Part shown: positions 1-14,400 of the stretch, in pieces | Position numbering within the stretch: the stretch's first letter is position 1 | Layout of the letters: each line of letters begins with the position of its first letter | NCBI GenBank assembly: GCA_038501625.1 | Contig: JAZAYU010000113.1 | Location: 868,001-932,000 of the forward strand | DNA from: Corbicula japonica | Lineage: Eukaryota; Mollusca; Bivalvia; Venerida; Cyrenidae | Length of the DNA: 64,000 nucleotides | Direction: 5' to 3' | Made by a program: the position numbers and the translations under genes | The notes under the pieces: model-generated | What the model was told of the DNA's origin: nothing | Database searches by the model: none | Seen by the model: the letters and a program-made list of their open reading frames with translations, nothing else

Positions 1-2020
1 TCATGACATTATATAAGTACTATAATTAAAAACATTTACAAGCCAATTATACATAACTTTGTCAAAAACTTACAATGTGAACAATACTGAAATTGTAGTC
101 TTTATTTTGTAAGTGCTACCAGTTTTCTCATGTTATGAGTGATTGTATTGTCTAGTTATTTTTTATAAATAAAATAAAAGAGAAAAAAAAATTCTATTTT
201 TCAGTTAAAGACATTCTAAATAACAAATAAATTGCTAAATATTGCAATATAAATAATGAAACACATATAAAAAATTAAGTATTACCTAATTTACGACAAA
301 GGATTTATCGTCCAATCTTTTCATTCTAAGGGGTCTTTTTAAGTTAACTAAAATTTCACATAATAGAATTTCACCAAATACTAACATAATATTCACCAAT
401 GTATAACAAACATAAAATCAAAAAGAAAAATGTAGGTAACTATGTTCTTTTTTTCGAAATGGCAATTTCAAAAAAGGGGGGGGGGGGTAATTATGTATAC
501 ACAAAAAGACTTGAAGCTATATAGTGCACATTATTAATAATTACTGTGGTATCATTTTATTTTAGATGGCTTAATTTTCAAGTATTTCGCGCTCGGGCCT
601 GAGTGCGAATTTTAAACCTAAGCTAAAATTTAACCAAAAGTTCCACATACGTATCCGAAACTAGCTATGTCCGAATGGACCTACACTTTGTATATAGTTG
701 TCCGTATCGCTATTTGATATTGATTTGAAGTATCGAATAATTATGTTAATAAAGAAATTAAAATTAGTTATAATTGTCGAATTTCTTTTGGAATATGTTT
801 TATGTTACTTCAAAACTCGAATGTTTCACTTTATCCGCGCGTTAAAAGATTTTCGACGAAAAGGCGGCAGTAAACGGTAATTCTGATATATCGCAAACCA
901 AAGAATCACAGCCGACACGACAAGTCCACTTGCTCCCTACTAGCACATACCTGAAACAGAAAGGGCACATAACTGACATCACAATGCCATACAGTTTATG
1001 AAAACAAAGCAAAATTATATTCAAAACATATCAGTTGATTTTTAAGCACCATTAACTTTCAAATTCTGGTCGTGAAAACTGGTCGGCCGACGAGGCAAAA
1101 TTTCAAACATTCATCAGTTCACAGCTTTCTTATTGCCAATGACCAAAATAAATGCTTGCCACTCACACATGGTAAAATCCCTACTGATTCATTAAATCAT
1201 ACTCAAAATATACCATAACCACCTCGATTTTTGCACTTCTCACACTTGTTTGTATGCCCCTAGAGAATTGCAAGTTAAACTGAAGGCAGAGCCAGAAATG
1301 TATAAGTTTTGCATTTCCAAGCACCTGCCTCACACTGAAAGTGTCAAGGTCAAAAAGAGCATGTCAGACAATTTTTGGGGATCATAGCTACAGATGTGAA
1401 ACTGCAAATATAGCATCTAAAAATATTTTAAAGTATCATGAAGCTTACAGTTTGCCCACTTACCTCTTATTTTCAAATTTGACCGGGGCCAATTCGCATC
1501 TACGACTACAAACTCTTTACTGCATCCACATTTCGTTGTGGAAATTACGCATGTAGACACAATGTATAAAACCCAGATTGGACCGTAAACTGTGTTTTAT
1601 ACATTGCATTTAGACGGTGCTATAGTAGTTTAATACTCGTTAGAAAAAAACTGTAGCGACAGCCTTTAAATAAAGACATAGGTTCTCTCGGTAGCTCTTG
1701 ACAGTTAGTGACCATTCCTGTTATGCACATTTCACTTTCTACAAGTATATTGCAATTTACTGGTTTATTGTCGGTCATCCTGATGACCGACATATTATAA
1801 TGGACCAAACTTGAACTTTGAAGGGTAACACCGGTTAACAGCGGCACCGGACGTGGTCACTTTAGACAAAGCCGCCCGTCTTGAGCTTGGGAATGCTATT
1901 CCGTTCCCCCTATTTGCAAGAAAAGTCTTCTAAATGTTGATGAAACAATATCTGGACGTTGTACATAGTAACATCAAATCAGAAATTGAGCCGATATATA
2001 ACGACATGTTAAATTATATA
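1..2020. other. Non-coding, no gene recognised
   Basis: AT-rich DNA with short homopolymer runs (for example a G run near 475-487). Reading frames here are short and lack recognisable domains or convincing splice sites. It may be intron of the IFI44-like gene that begins further left, or intergenic DNA. Confidence 0.5.
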
Positions 2021-2670
2021 AAAGGGGCAGGGGATAGTTTCGCACTTTGGTCCCGGTCGATTTTCTAAGTATTTGGGGTAGCCGTGATTAAAATGCATTA
2101 AAATCATTGTTTGAATTAAAGATGACATATTCTTTTATAATATTGTATAGTATATGAAATGTGAAATCTGATCACAGTGGCTCAAATGCATTGATGCTAG
2201 CTTTGTATGTTCTGAGTTGAACAGTTGCCGGATGAAAACGCATTCGGCCGGGCTGAATTTGAGAATAACTTGGGGGTGAGGTATTTCAATGTCGAATGCT
2301 GAAAAATCGAGACGGATGGGAGACACTTTCCAGCTGCTTGGGAGATTAGGGACACATAAAATATTAGCATGAAAGGGGTTTTATTTGAAAAATCATTGCA
2401 GGAAATATTTTGCAGGTTCTCAAATATGTAGAATTTCGGCCAAATTTGCATTGGAAAATCAGGACTTGGGGTGACTTTAAGTGCCTGTGTAGTTCAAATG
2501 ACTGGTTCTGTGGAACAGTTGGTTGTGGTTTGTAAAAAGCTAGACTCCTGCAACACAGAAAGTACAACAACACAATTTTAGCTGTGCTAAGTTTTTTTTC
2601 GGTCAATGTAAGCTTGCACGGGGTCCCAGACTCTGGCGGAAGCCTCGGAAACTGTCCCCTGCGCCCTTAA
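2021..2670. mobile_element. Nonautonomous TTAA-type DNA element, copy 1
   Basis: About 650 bp with imperfect terminal inverted repeats: the left end reads GGGGCAGGGGATAGTTTC and the right end GAAACTGTCCCCTGCGCCC followed by TTAA. It is nearly identical to 3002-3653. The right flank keeps TTAA while the left flank reads ATAA, so one target copy looks mutated. TTAA targets are typical of piggyBac and Kolobok elements. No transposase is encoded. Confidence 0.7.
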
Positions 2671-3001
2671 GGCAAAACTGAATATTTTTATTCTGCGAAA
2701 GTTGACTTTGAAAACATGGAAATTTAATATCTGGAGTTGGTTTGAATAAGAATCAGTGAGTTTTCCTTGTTTTGAAAGGGATATAGTGCACTTGGTGACT
2801 TGTGAAAGGGATATAGTGCACTTGTGCCCAGGAGGGTAATTTTCTTGTTATTTTCCTTTACTAATGTATATAAGTCAAACTAGCGCTATTGACCGTGGTT
2901 GGCTTGCAATACATGTTTAGAGTTGTTTGTTGAGTCAGGAATAGATGAAATTCAGAAAAGAAGAGCTTTTTATGCAATTTGAGGGTAAGACAAAAAATCT
3001 T
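2671..3001. other. Spacer between the two TTAA elements
   Basis: A 330-bp unique spacer. It contains a short tandem duplication of a unit reading GAAAGGGATATAGTGCACTTG at about 2776-2824. No gene is visible. Confidence 0.5.
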
Positions 3002-3653
3002 AAAGGGGCAGGGGATAGTTTCGCACTTTGGTCCCGGTCGATTTTCTAAGTATTTGGGGTAGCCGTGATTAAAATGCATTAAAATCATTGTTTGAATTAA
3101 AGACGACATATTCTTTTATAATATTGTATAGTATATGAAATGTGAAATCTGATCACAGTGGCTCAAATGCATTGATGCTAGCTTTGTATGTTCTGAGTTG
3201 AACAGTTGCCGGATGAAAACGCATTCGGCCGGGCTGAATTTGAGAATAACTTGGGGGTGAGGTATTTCAATGTCGAATGCTGAAAAATCGAGACGGATGG
3301 GAGACACTTTCCAGCTGCTTGGGAGATTAGGGACACATAAAATATTAGCATGAAAGGGGTTTTATTTGAAAAATCATTGCAGGAAATATTTTGCAGGTTC
3401 TCAAATATGTAGAATTTCGGCCAAATTTGCATTGGAAAATCAGGACTTGGGGTGACTTTAAATGCCTGTGTAGTTCAAATGACTGGTTCTGTGGAACAGT
3501 TGGTTGTGGTTTGTAAAAAGCTAGACTCCAGCAACACAGAAAGTACAACAACACAATTTTAGCTGTGCAAAGTTTTTATTTTCGGTCAATGTAAGCTTGC
3601 ACGGGGTCCCAGACTCTGGCGGAAGCCTCGGAAACTGTCCCCTGCGCCCTTAA
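3002..3653. mobile_element. Nonautonomous TTAA-type DNA element, copy 2
   Basis: Same element, same orientation and nearly the same sequence as 2021-2670, with only a handful of differences by eye. Both flanks show TTAA here (left at 3000-3003, right ending at 3653), which makes this the better preserved copy. The identical small reading frames in the two copies are by-products of the repeat, not genes. Confidence 0.75.
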
Positions 3654-3896
3654 ACATACGTGTGTTGTATTTTCTACAGGGTGTAGAAAAAATGTTATGC
3701 GTCTTTTTTTAGAAAGGCACGTGATGAAAACCTTCATAGCAAAATATTATTTGTGTATAAATTGAACTGTTACGTTATTTGATTCAAACAACTGTTCAGG
3801 ATGATCACATATATGAAATAGATTCAATCCGTTATATTGATTTTGTTGGTCAAAAGCAAGACATCGTTTATGTTTTTCTTAGAGACTAATGAATAT

Positions 3897-5170
3897 CCGG
3901 GCGTGCTCGATTGGGCTGTCGGAACTGTGCCAGAATCAAATTCCGACTCTTCCACAGAATCTGCTTGACTGTTTCACTGCACATGTCTGTACTTTCAGCA
4001 GACAGCGACAGTAGTAAACCAATTTTGTCTGGCGATTATAGTCGCCAGAGAATCCTTAGCGAGCTTCAGTTATCTTTCCTCGAGGTTTAAAATAGGCGGT
4101 ATTCCCCAAGCTTGCAAGAAAAGTACATACTGCTGCTGGAGATTAACAACACCAGTTGGTGTTAGATTTAAAAATACAACGAACTCGGAGTCATATTACA
4201 AGATGTATGTTTACCGTTATCACAGCAGAGTTGCTGATAGCAATTTGATGCCACTTAAATGTCGGTCACTGATTTATTGCCATTCATATGTTTGGAATGC
4301 ATATTAAGATGAGATCTGTATCTGTATTGTTACGACGCTTGTAACCACTGCTGGCGTAGTGCGTCGGGGTTTAAATGTTAACCATTCGAGTAGCACAAAT
4401 ACTGCACACTGTTTGCCATATCCTGTCGTTCAGGGCGACGTTTACACCTTCTAGATGCTGGTTTAATACAGTATAAGCTGTACCTCTTCTTTTCTTTTTT
4501 ACAAATGGTTTATATTTACTCTTTAATCAAGTGTTATGTTGAATTATTGTAATGAGCAATAGGCTTAGTTGATAAGAAGCTGGAGAATTTTTTTTACATA
4601 GATACAGAGAACAGGCTTGACGTAATCCAGAAGCCAATCAAAGGCCTCTAGTTTTTTGGTTTACAACAGTCGTTTATTTTCTGATAACGACGGAGAAAGA
4701 GTCTAAAAATCTGCCAAACGAGTGAGATTGGATGTCGGAACAGAATCATGATAGGTTTTTATAAAAAGTGTTACATAATTGCATGTTTATTATATCTTTT
4801 GAAGTCTAAAGAACTCCTAATGGTCTTAATAAGCCATACTTCATAGTTCAACTAAGTTTTCCTAGTTTTTAGATCAGTCAACAAAAAGCAATATTTATAA
4901 TTTACTGAAAAATAACACTATTTCTGGTATTTATGTTGGTGAAACTCTTGGCATAGTACTGAAATGTAACCATTATCTTATTTTATGGCAAAAAACCAGT
5001 ATCTAAAAATATTTCAATTTGGTGCAGTATAAAACACTGACCGATTCACACCACCTCTTTCGATGGAATGGGTAGAACGCTGCCAGAACACAGTTCCGAC
5101 GCACTCGATTGGAGTTCTCCCTGTTCTAAATGTCGGAATTTCCAATCGAGCACGCTCCGACTTTTGCGGG
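3897..5170. mobile_element. Possible inverted-repeat-bounded element
   Basis: Sequence near 3899-3930 (GCGTGCTCGATTGG, then GTCGGAACTGTG) recurs in inverted form at about 5085-5165, where it is folded into a further small hairpin around 5100-5165. This could be a decayed transposon of about 1.3 kb. No target duplication was identified and no protein is encoded. Confidence 0.35.
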
Positions 5171-5689
5171 AAAGGCTGTCTGTAAACAAAAGTTTACAAA
5201 AAGCTAGTCGGTCAAAAGCATACACTTTCAACCAAAAATGTATTCCAAAATCTAGAGTTCAACAACAAAACTTCGTCACTGTCCTAGGGTGGGGGGATGA
5301 GCAGCCTGACAGGGACTCAAGTTATTAAATTTACTATTCTGATCTTCAACAATTTCGTTAGAATGTTGAACTTAAACATGTAATATTGGTGATTCTCGCA
5401 CATTTTCCTGTTTTTGTTTGTTAGTTTTAATGATGTCAATTTCAGTGTATGCCATGTTAGATGACATTATGCGGGTTTCAAAAAAACTCATGTCCATGCA
5501 TTGACTTTGAAAAACACTTCTACCCATGTGTTAATTTTAAAAATTTCTTTCTTGTGGTATAAATCACCAAACATACGGTCGTGAAACAGTAGAGGCTTAA
5601 AGTAAACGAGGAGATGTTTTAAACAAACATTTAGGAGGAAACGAATGTTCAGAACTTGCTTAATTGTCAAAATATTGTCTTTTAAAGAG

Positions 5690-5925
5690 AGATTTTGCTT
5701 TTTGCGCTTTCCAGTGCAAATGTTGCGAATGTTCTCAGAAGTTAACGGAAGTTTAGCGAAGTGAGGTGATCATTGTTTAAAGTAAAAAAAAGGGGGGGGG
5801 ATCAGCGATTTTGCCATTTGTTTGCGATTTCCAGTGCAAATTTGGTGAATGTTATCAGAAGATACCGGGGGTTTAGCGAATGTGACATGGCCATTGTTTA
5901 AAGTAAACATAGGAGATCAGCATGG
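5690..5925. repeat. Two imperfect tandem units of about 115 bp
   Basis: Two adjacent diverged copies share TTTCCAGTGCAAAT, GAATGTT-TCAGAAG, GTTTAGCGAA and CATTGTTTAAAGTAAA in the same order. Function unknown. Confidence 0.6.
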
Positions 5926-8422
5926 GCAATATGTTTATCTAATATCATAAGTGTAGACAATTGGGCGGCGCTACTCTAAAAGACAGTCATCAATACGACC
6001 AATAAGCTGCGGACGAGAGAGATAAACGACAAGGATGACCACATGAGGTTATGATTACACATTCAGCGTGGAAGCATCAATAATGATTTTGTTTATTGAA
6101 CTTGTCTGATATCAATTTATAGGATAAATGGCGACACGTTACCTCAGTTACAAGTACTTCAAGTCAAGTTTGTTGAAATATAATTTCAATCCATAATTAC
6201 ACACTTTTGCATTTCACGAGCGCACTATTGAAATAACCTGAGATGCGAGAGTTTAAACCTAGTTGGTTTGATGACTACCCATGTCTTCATTAGTTATGAA
6301 CATTACATTTTATCTTTTATTCGCAATTGCTCATTTAGAGGGACATTTATATACATGTATTATGCTCTTTCTCAAAGATTTGCATAAAAGTGCCTCGTTT
6401 TGAGCTTGTTGCACAAAAACTGCCATGTTTTTTTAGATCTATCTATTTCCCTGTCCTTTTGATATCCAAGTTGGAGCTCTAATTACGATGCGGTATTTAA
6501 TGTTTTTGCTATGCTTTAAAGTCTTTAACAGGTTCAATGAAACCGAGCCTGTAATATTTTCACATTTTTCGTCTTCGGAGGTTTTCAAAGTGACCTTTTA
6601 ATCTATTTTAAGAAAACAAAACTTAAACGATTGTTTTGAAATAGAAACTTGGTAACCATTCTATACGTGCTTCTGTATTTTTATAATTTAAACTTTAACT
6701 ATTTAATTTATGTTACAAAACTTTCGCCGCCATAAAGTTCAAAACTTGCCCTTGAATATATGCATTATTAACGAAATACGAATTGATTTATTTTGATTCC
6801 CATATTGATTCCCATATTCCCTCTCAAAACCGCATATATCTATGCGTTCTCTTCTTGGGGTTTATAGTGAACGGTTGGACTCGTCGCAGTTGCAATCCAA
6901 ATTGAGTTTTACTTGTAAAAGATTTCCGGGGATGCCCGTGACCCCAATGACTGCTTCCCCATACACATGACAAGTACAGTAAGGTAGACAACACAAGCAC
7001 TATCATTTCTATGTAAGGGCGATCTACTAGAATATACTGCAAGGAATGCAAAACCAGCCTTTAAAGTAAAGAAAAAGTTGTTTTCAGAACAGTGGCATTA
7101 CGACAATTTTTATGATGATAGATTAATTTAAATACAAATAGTGCTTCTTGAGTTTCTTTAATAGTTTTACAGAAAATCGTTCAAACAAAAACAAAAGATA
7201 ATAGCAGCATAAAGCTTAAGTGAAAGTAATAAATGCATCAGCATCCTAATTTATTGTTTACTGTCTTTTAACACTCGTCAACTTCAAGTTTGACGAGATC
7301 TGCTGAACCAACTAAAACCACATTTTATGAATGTTGGTAATGAATACTGAATATTATAAGCGTGGCTTTTCTCTCAATGTACAAATAAGTATCAACTGTG
7401 GAAAGTTCTATGGTACCTCTTTGAGCATTCGCGTTAATGAAACATATTCATCAGATTCGCTGGTGCTTAAACAACGTAATTATTTCTACACGTCCTGAAA
7501 AAAATAAATTACGTCTACTAGAGACATGATCATTTATATTGATGCCTTTAGCCCGTACACGTATTCTTCATGTTTCAATAAATCAAACATCAGCCGTTCA
7601 ACTTTGTTTGCATGCTTTAAAGTAACAGAATTGTACAATGTTTATATGTTCTCTTGTTCATGTTTGTACATACAGAGAAATGTAAATGGAAATAAACTTG
7701 AAACTTGAAACATCAACTAAATTCACAAATAGTTTGTCAGATACAGTCTGTATGACTTTGATCGACAGAAAACTGGCCATATCATTGACTTACATTGGTC
7801 CAAAAGTAAATACATGAACGAATACATACCTACTTATTCTTTTAATTTATTTGCTAATGACCGACTAGCTTTTTGGAAAGCTAAAACTTGTTATAACCAA
7901 ATAATTATGATAATGCGTCATATTAACACTGTAATCTGAATCATATGTTGGAGATTCAAATATTCAAGGTGTTTGAAATTTAAATTCAGTAAATTGAAAA
8001 TGAATTCTATATTAAAAATAATATTAAACCCAGATTATTTTAGGAAAAACAATGTCATAGAAATCAAATGATTTTCTATAGGCAATCTATGCAATCTGTT
8101 AACTGAACATAGAAAATACTTCTTATTGTTTTCAGAATGTTAAGGTTTTGACACTTTAGACAAAATTCTCTTTTAAATGAATGTTTGAAAGTGATCAAGA
8201 TATCAAAAGAAGTAAAACTTTCTTATAATATGTCATAATCATGCGTTGTACCTTTTTTGCCAATTTGAAAGATTTGTTCTAAACTAAATATTGTATTCGA
8301 TAAGTTAAAATGCGTTATTAGATTATGATAGTAAAATCCTTTCCCTCAGTCAATTTCGAAAGAAAACATACATATATAACATGTTGTGCATTCACATTTT
8401 ATAGAGAGCTTTTAAATTATAG
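5926..8422. other. Non-coding, nothing recognised
   Basis: AT-rich DNA directly upstream of the first recognised IFI44-like exon. I searched by eye for an exon carrying the P-loop (GxxxxGKS) that should precede it and did not find one. It is probably intron. Confidence 0.5.
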
Positions 8423-11400
8423 TTTCAACCCGGCAAACCCATATATCCCCAAGATAATCCGAAATTCATTGCTGAACCAACGTTGAAAGACAAGCCGCAG
8501 TGCATCGTCGTAGTTGCAGATTCAAAATTGTTAGATCTGGACGCATTTTCAGATGTTGTTAAAGACAAGTTATGCAAACTTCAGGAATTTATAAGGCAAC
8601 ATGGTACGTTACGTTTTCATTTTAACGAAAATCGTAAAATCCGTTGAAAATATGCCCTACATTCTGTAACTGCGGGTTGCCCACAACTCGTATTTTATAT
8701 TATGTAAACAGATAAGATTAAACATTTATCACAGACGATGAATGCACAGGTTTACGGCATTTCTGAAATTTCCCGGTAGGCCGCTGGATAAAGTTTATAG
8801 ACTTAAAGTGCTTATAACCTTGACCCCTGAAACACAGAAAATGAAAGATCAACGTTTTAGCCATACAAAGATCATGTGTCTGCTAGATTTGGCCATTCCG
8901 TCCATGCATATTACACTTTTTCCACACAAGCTTGATCGGCAAAAATAATCCGATTCTTTTCTGTCAAGTTTATTTAAATGATAACGGTATAAGCTCATAC
9001 TGGGAATCGAACCTGCAGAGCCACAACCACAGCGCCAGAGAATGCCACCAACTACGCTTAATGCGACGCCCTCGCCCAAAAAAGGTTGCGCAAATAACTA
9101 CGGCTGCCTGTGTAAAACCAGTAAATTATTTATACAGACCTTGAGCTGCCAATAGACCCCCCCTCTCCCCCTTGGGGAATTTTGAAGGGTATGTTTTTCT
9201 GAAAGCCTATACCATTTCACGCATTTTGCAATTTGTTTGCACTCTGGCGAGTGGTGCGTTTTTCCGTAACGCCTGTTTAAATATGTTACCTTTGAAAAAA
9301 GTTTGTGTAAGAATGAAATATTTGACAATTATAAAAGTTCTAAAATAAACCTATTTTCTCTACACCAGGAAGCTATTATCTACATTTCTAATGCAATAAA
9401 ACATCTGTAACCTAAGGTATTGGTCTAAAATAGTGATTAGGTTAAGTTACTTAACATAAAACCTAGTAAAATAAGATGCATGAAACATTTCTTACGTGCA
9501 GTAGCAAGTAATCTGTGCTTATAAGTAAAATATAGTACGATAAATGAGAATTCATGGCAAATGTAATGCAGTGACATACATTGGGACATAAGCCCGTAAC
9601 GCTTTACTGAAATATGTTACCGAAAGAATCGAAAATGGAAAAAACAGGCCATAAATGTATTAGACATTGAGCTGCCAAAAGACCCCCTCCCCCATGGGGG
9701 AATTATGAAGGGTATGTTTTTCCGAAAGACTATGCCATTCTTTGCATTTTGCAATTTGATTGCTTTCTGGTGAGCGGGGCGTTTTACCGTAACGCCTTTT
9801 TGAATATGTGACCTTTGAGAAAATTTTATGCTATGAAGAAATAGTTGGCAATTACAAAAGTTCTCAAATAAAGGTATTTTTTCTACAAAAGGAAGATGTT
9901 TGTTTTTTAATTTTTAATGCAATAAAACATCTGCAACCTGAGGTATAGGTCAATAAATAGTCATTTAGATAATTATGTAACTTAACATCAAAACCTAGTT
10001 TAAAAATTTGTATGAAACATTTCTTACTTGCATTAGCAACTAATTTCTGTTTTATTTGTTTAATTTATGAATATAAATAAGAATGCAGTATTTTAATGTA
10101 ATGAAGTAACATTGAGACACACTTCTTGTTTAATGTATGTAAATAAATACATATATTTGGAAATTCCAAAAACCAAAATATCTGAAAAAAAATGCAAAAA
10201 AACATCTCAAAGATAGCAAAGAAATTATCTATAAATAAAATAAGTTATAAAGAAATAAACTCTGAAAGACATATTGTGTGATTAAAAGGTAAATTTGTTA
10301 AACATATTGTTAACAATATCCATAACTTTAGTTATAAGTGACTTTAGTATTATGTTATATCATATACTTATGCCTATGGTTAATAAATTTGAAGTTTTGG
10401 TGTAATTGTTTTTGTTTAAATACAGCTCTTTATGAATTCTAATTATTAGTTAGCTTTATATCATAATAAAAATAAATACCATATTATAAATCACCCTTGT
10501 TAAATATGTTACCCCAAAGAACGTATTAACCAATTTTAGTTACTGCACAATAGTGATATAAATTTCATACCTTCTTTCACGATAAATTGCGACAATTGTA
10601 TAATTTAAAAACCAACACACATCAGCCCGCACTTGGTTAGTAAAGGAGACATTTTAAGATGAATTTCTGTTTTAAGTTAGAATTATAACAATAAGAAATA
10701 GTGATTCTAGTGATAAATTTAATCAATTGTTCTCAAAGAAAGGTGACTATGTAATTCTGAAAATCAAGTAATAAAAGCTATTAAATTATTTGCGTTTGAT
10801 AAGCTATTAATGTGTTATCGAAAATATTATGAGTATAAAATGTGTTTTATTCATGATATCATTTGATTTTATTATTTATTTTTTTCAAGGACAAACAATA
10901 CAAGTCTCCATTAAAATTACATGTAATTGTTTTAATAAACCAGTATCTTAATCCAGTTTATAGGTTAACAACCTTCCTGCACTTTATGTATCTTGTATTA
11001 AAATAGGTAATATATAAGAATTATGTTACAAAAGGAAATTAAGGTATCGATGCTGGTGATATTAAACAGTAATGTATTTGTAGTTTAAATATTGTTAAAC
11101 TTTAGAGGTTAATGATCTGTGTACCGCTCAATATGTCTTGAAATAAATGTGTATGATGTAGATGGTCATCCTTTTTTAAATCTTTTTAAATTAATAATAA
11201 ACCAATCAATATGGCTCAGTGACAACATTGTAGTACAGCTTACGTTTACACTAATTGTGGGCTGTTGCATCCAGCCTAAAGCTAAGTCCAGATACTCTGG
11301 ATTGAGACAGATAACATTAATTTGTTCTAACAAAATGTAGAAAAGAAAGAATAAACAAAAAATAACCATTTTTATCATTTTATTGTTCTATTTATTTCTT

Positions 11401-14400
11401 TTTTCATCTTATAATATGTTACACTTTTTTACTTTAATAATCAGCAAAAATAATAAAAAAGAAAAGCAAGAAACTGCAAACAATTAGTTAATATTTTGAT
11501 AAATATTTTTATGTAATATTATATTGTGTTAAAGTTGATCTATAACAAATTTAAAAACTACTTAATTTAAACTTTACTCAAATTAGCTGATTAAATTATC
11601 TGATGTTAGAAATATTTTTAAAAGTAGTTTTTTTTTTTCATCTTAAATACTAAGGTTAAGTGTAGAATTGGTAAAACATTGAAACAGAACGAGCATTATA
11701 CAGCAAATTTTTTAACTCAAGTAAAAGAATTTTTACCTAAGTCAAAGTTAACTTGTCTATTAGCTTTAAGCCTTACCATCACCTGCATTTCACAGATTGT
11801 CTTTCAAAATAGGATGTTTCTCTTTAATAATTAGGTGTCTTTAAGAAAAATAACATTCTACAAAGATGTTAAGGTATTTTTAACAAATTCTTAAGCTTTC
11901 TTTGAACAATGGAAAAAATAATGTTTCATTTAGGACAATTTATTTTTCTTATTTCGCATGTTTTATTTAACAGTAATATCAGTTATTATTGCTCTAAAAG
12001 ACCAGAACTGGTGCTTTCAACTTTGTTTTTAGTAAATATAGTTTATAGAAAGTTCATGTTCACATTATGAATGACTTTACGGTAATCTAGATACAAACTA
12101 TAACACGGTTTAGAAATTTGTTTTCTTTATTCTTAGTCATCTTTCTAAAAACATTAATTAAATAATTAGGAAACATATAATTAATTTTAATTAGGTTGTT
12201 TGTAACACTTTTCAAAGCAATATTTGTATACTTTTACATTTTAACCAAAAAACATAACAAAGTATACACTTTAAACTACTTACTATTATTATTTTATAGT
12301 TTAATGTATAATGATTGCATAGTTGTGATACAGTTTTATAAATATGTTCAGTTCTTTGTACAACAATATCAGTTTTAGAGAAAATACTTCATTGAATCAG
12401 TAATATAAGTTAAAAACGACTGTCAATGTAAATAGAAATCTACACAGGGCTAACAAACATCAGGACACTGCACAGAGCACACATAATTTATTTCTTCAAA
12501 TAGATATCAGTTAACACCATTAAAAACAAATAAAAACAAGAAAATGAGCCTTATTTTCATGAGTACCATGTGCTATGTATGTTGAAAAGTTGAAGTCATG
12601 CAAGTTTCAATAACACCTATTATATAATAAGTTTTCAAGCACAATTATTCAATTAAACACTATATTTTATGCTTTTTTCATCTCAAAACATAAATATTTT
12701 GATTATATTAGCAATAGGGTAACAGATAATGGTAAAATTTTTACTTTTGCCAGTGTAATTTTTATGAAAAACACACTGCTTCATATTGCTTGATCACGCA
12801 GCATTCAAAAACATGTATTATTGCCTAAATTTGCTTGCAAACAAAAATCTTACAGGTATGTTTCTGACTTAAATTTAACCTTTTTAGGGTTATGTATGTT
12901 ACACACTAAATATGTTATGCTAGAGCGAAAATTTTGAAATTACATCAATCAAAAGAGAATACATCATCTTAAAGTTTATACAAAAGTAGTTTTATGAAAT
13001 CATAGCTGGAATAGAGCAGAAGTAAAGGTTTTTTTTCTGCAAATTTTAGGGGTAACATATTAAAATCTCCTTAACACCCTTATGCAAAATATCCGGGACA
13101 TAACATGCTTTCAGAAAAATCATGTCCACAAAATTCCCCAAAGGGGGAGCAAACATTTTCCTGGCCTCCGGCCTATTAGTGATGGAAATTATTTTCTTGA
13201 GTAAATACAAATTTAGGTCAATCGAAACGGCAATAAACACATTCTTATTATTATGATTTACAAGGAGGTACAAATAGACTTCTGCGGAACGTGATTCAGT
13301 TAATCTTATAAAATTAATTTAGGTGTTAAAATATACAGAAACAATACTTCTGTCGCTTAATTTTCCAACATCTAGAACTTCGTTTTTCAGTGGTTCCGAC
13401 AGCGGTAGTCTTAACCAAAGTTGACTTAGTGTGTGCGAAGGATGGCATAGAGATAACAGATATCTACAAAAGTCGTAGGATAGAGACCGTAGTGGCCAGA
13501 GCAAATCAGATTTTCGGAGTTCCGGTACTAATTGATAGCCGCATTTTTTAATAGAAAACCGCATCCCTTAAGCAGAATAAAAAAGTGCAAGCAATTTCAG
13601 CACCGCAATGTATAAAAAGGTTGTGAAGGTAATAATATCTGATCATCCATCAAGAAAAGGTCAAAAGATTGTTTGAATCGTATACTATTATCCTACAACG
13701 GTAATTTGGCAATGTTTACATTGGCGTGTTTACATTGGCCTTACATGTAAACAATGATATAATATTTCAATCGTTGTTTAATACAAAGCGTAAAGCTCCC
13801 AATATTTGTCCCATTAGCCGAGTGGTCTAAGACGCAGTTATTTAAACACTTTCAAATGCAGTGGTAGCAACGCTGTTATAGGTTGTAGGTTTGAAACATG
13901 TTTTTTGTTTACATTTCTAAAATATTTTTTGCACAATCATTATTTCCGCGATAATATTAACTGAAGCAAAATACATACAATACTTTGAAATGACTGCAGT
14001 AAAACTTAAAAAAATATATAATAATTGTAAACGCCGCCAATTTAGCTTGGTCGACCTATGAAAATTATCTGTTCGGCACTTTAAAACCGCATACTAGTTC
14101 ATAATGTACTGATTTTTTCAGGACTACAAGTTAAGGTTAACTGCATTTTACAACACAACAAAGTCACTGTGTTTAAATAACAATTCAATCCGGATTTTAG
14201 CTGATGCATGAACTTCTTAACGCCCGTATGCGAAAGGTAAAAAAATAAGTGGAGATCAAAGAAGATCTATATCTTTTTTCTGTATTTTGCACTAAATTAT
14301 ATGTTAACAACCCACCAATTTCCGACCTGCAAAATATTTCGAAGTAACCTGTCACCATGACATTCTTACGTGAATTACTTTACAAAAATCATTCTTATTC

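Noticed and set aside
2135..3554. Pairs of identical 63-84 residue minus-strand frames
   Set aside because: They are shadows of the duplicated TTAA element, with no domain or splice support.
5926..8422. P-loop exon of the IFI44-like gene
   Set aside because: No GxxxxGKS-coding stretch with splice sites was seen in 1-8422; it may lie outside the window.
13319..13564. 81-residue minus-strand frame
   Set aside because: It is antisense to the IFI44-like exon at 13391-13524, which has matching splice sites and a TKVD motif.
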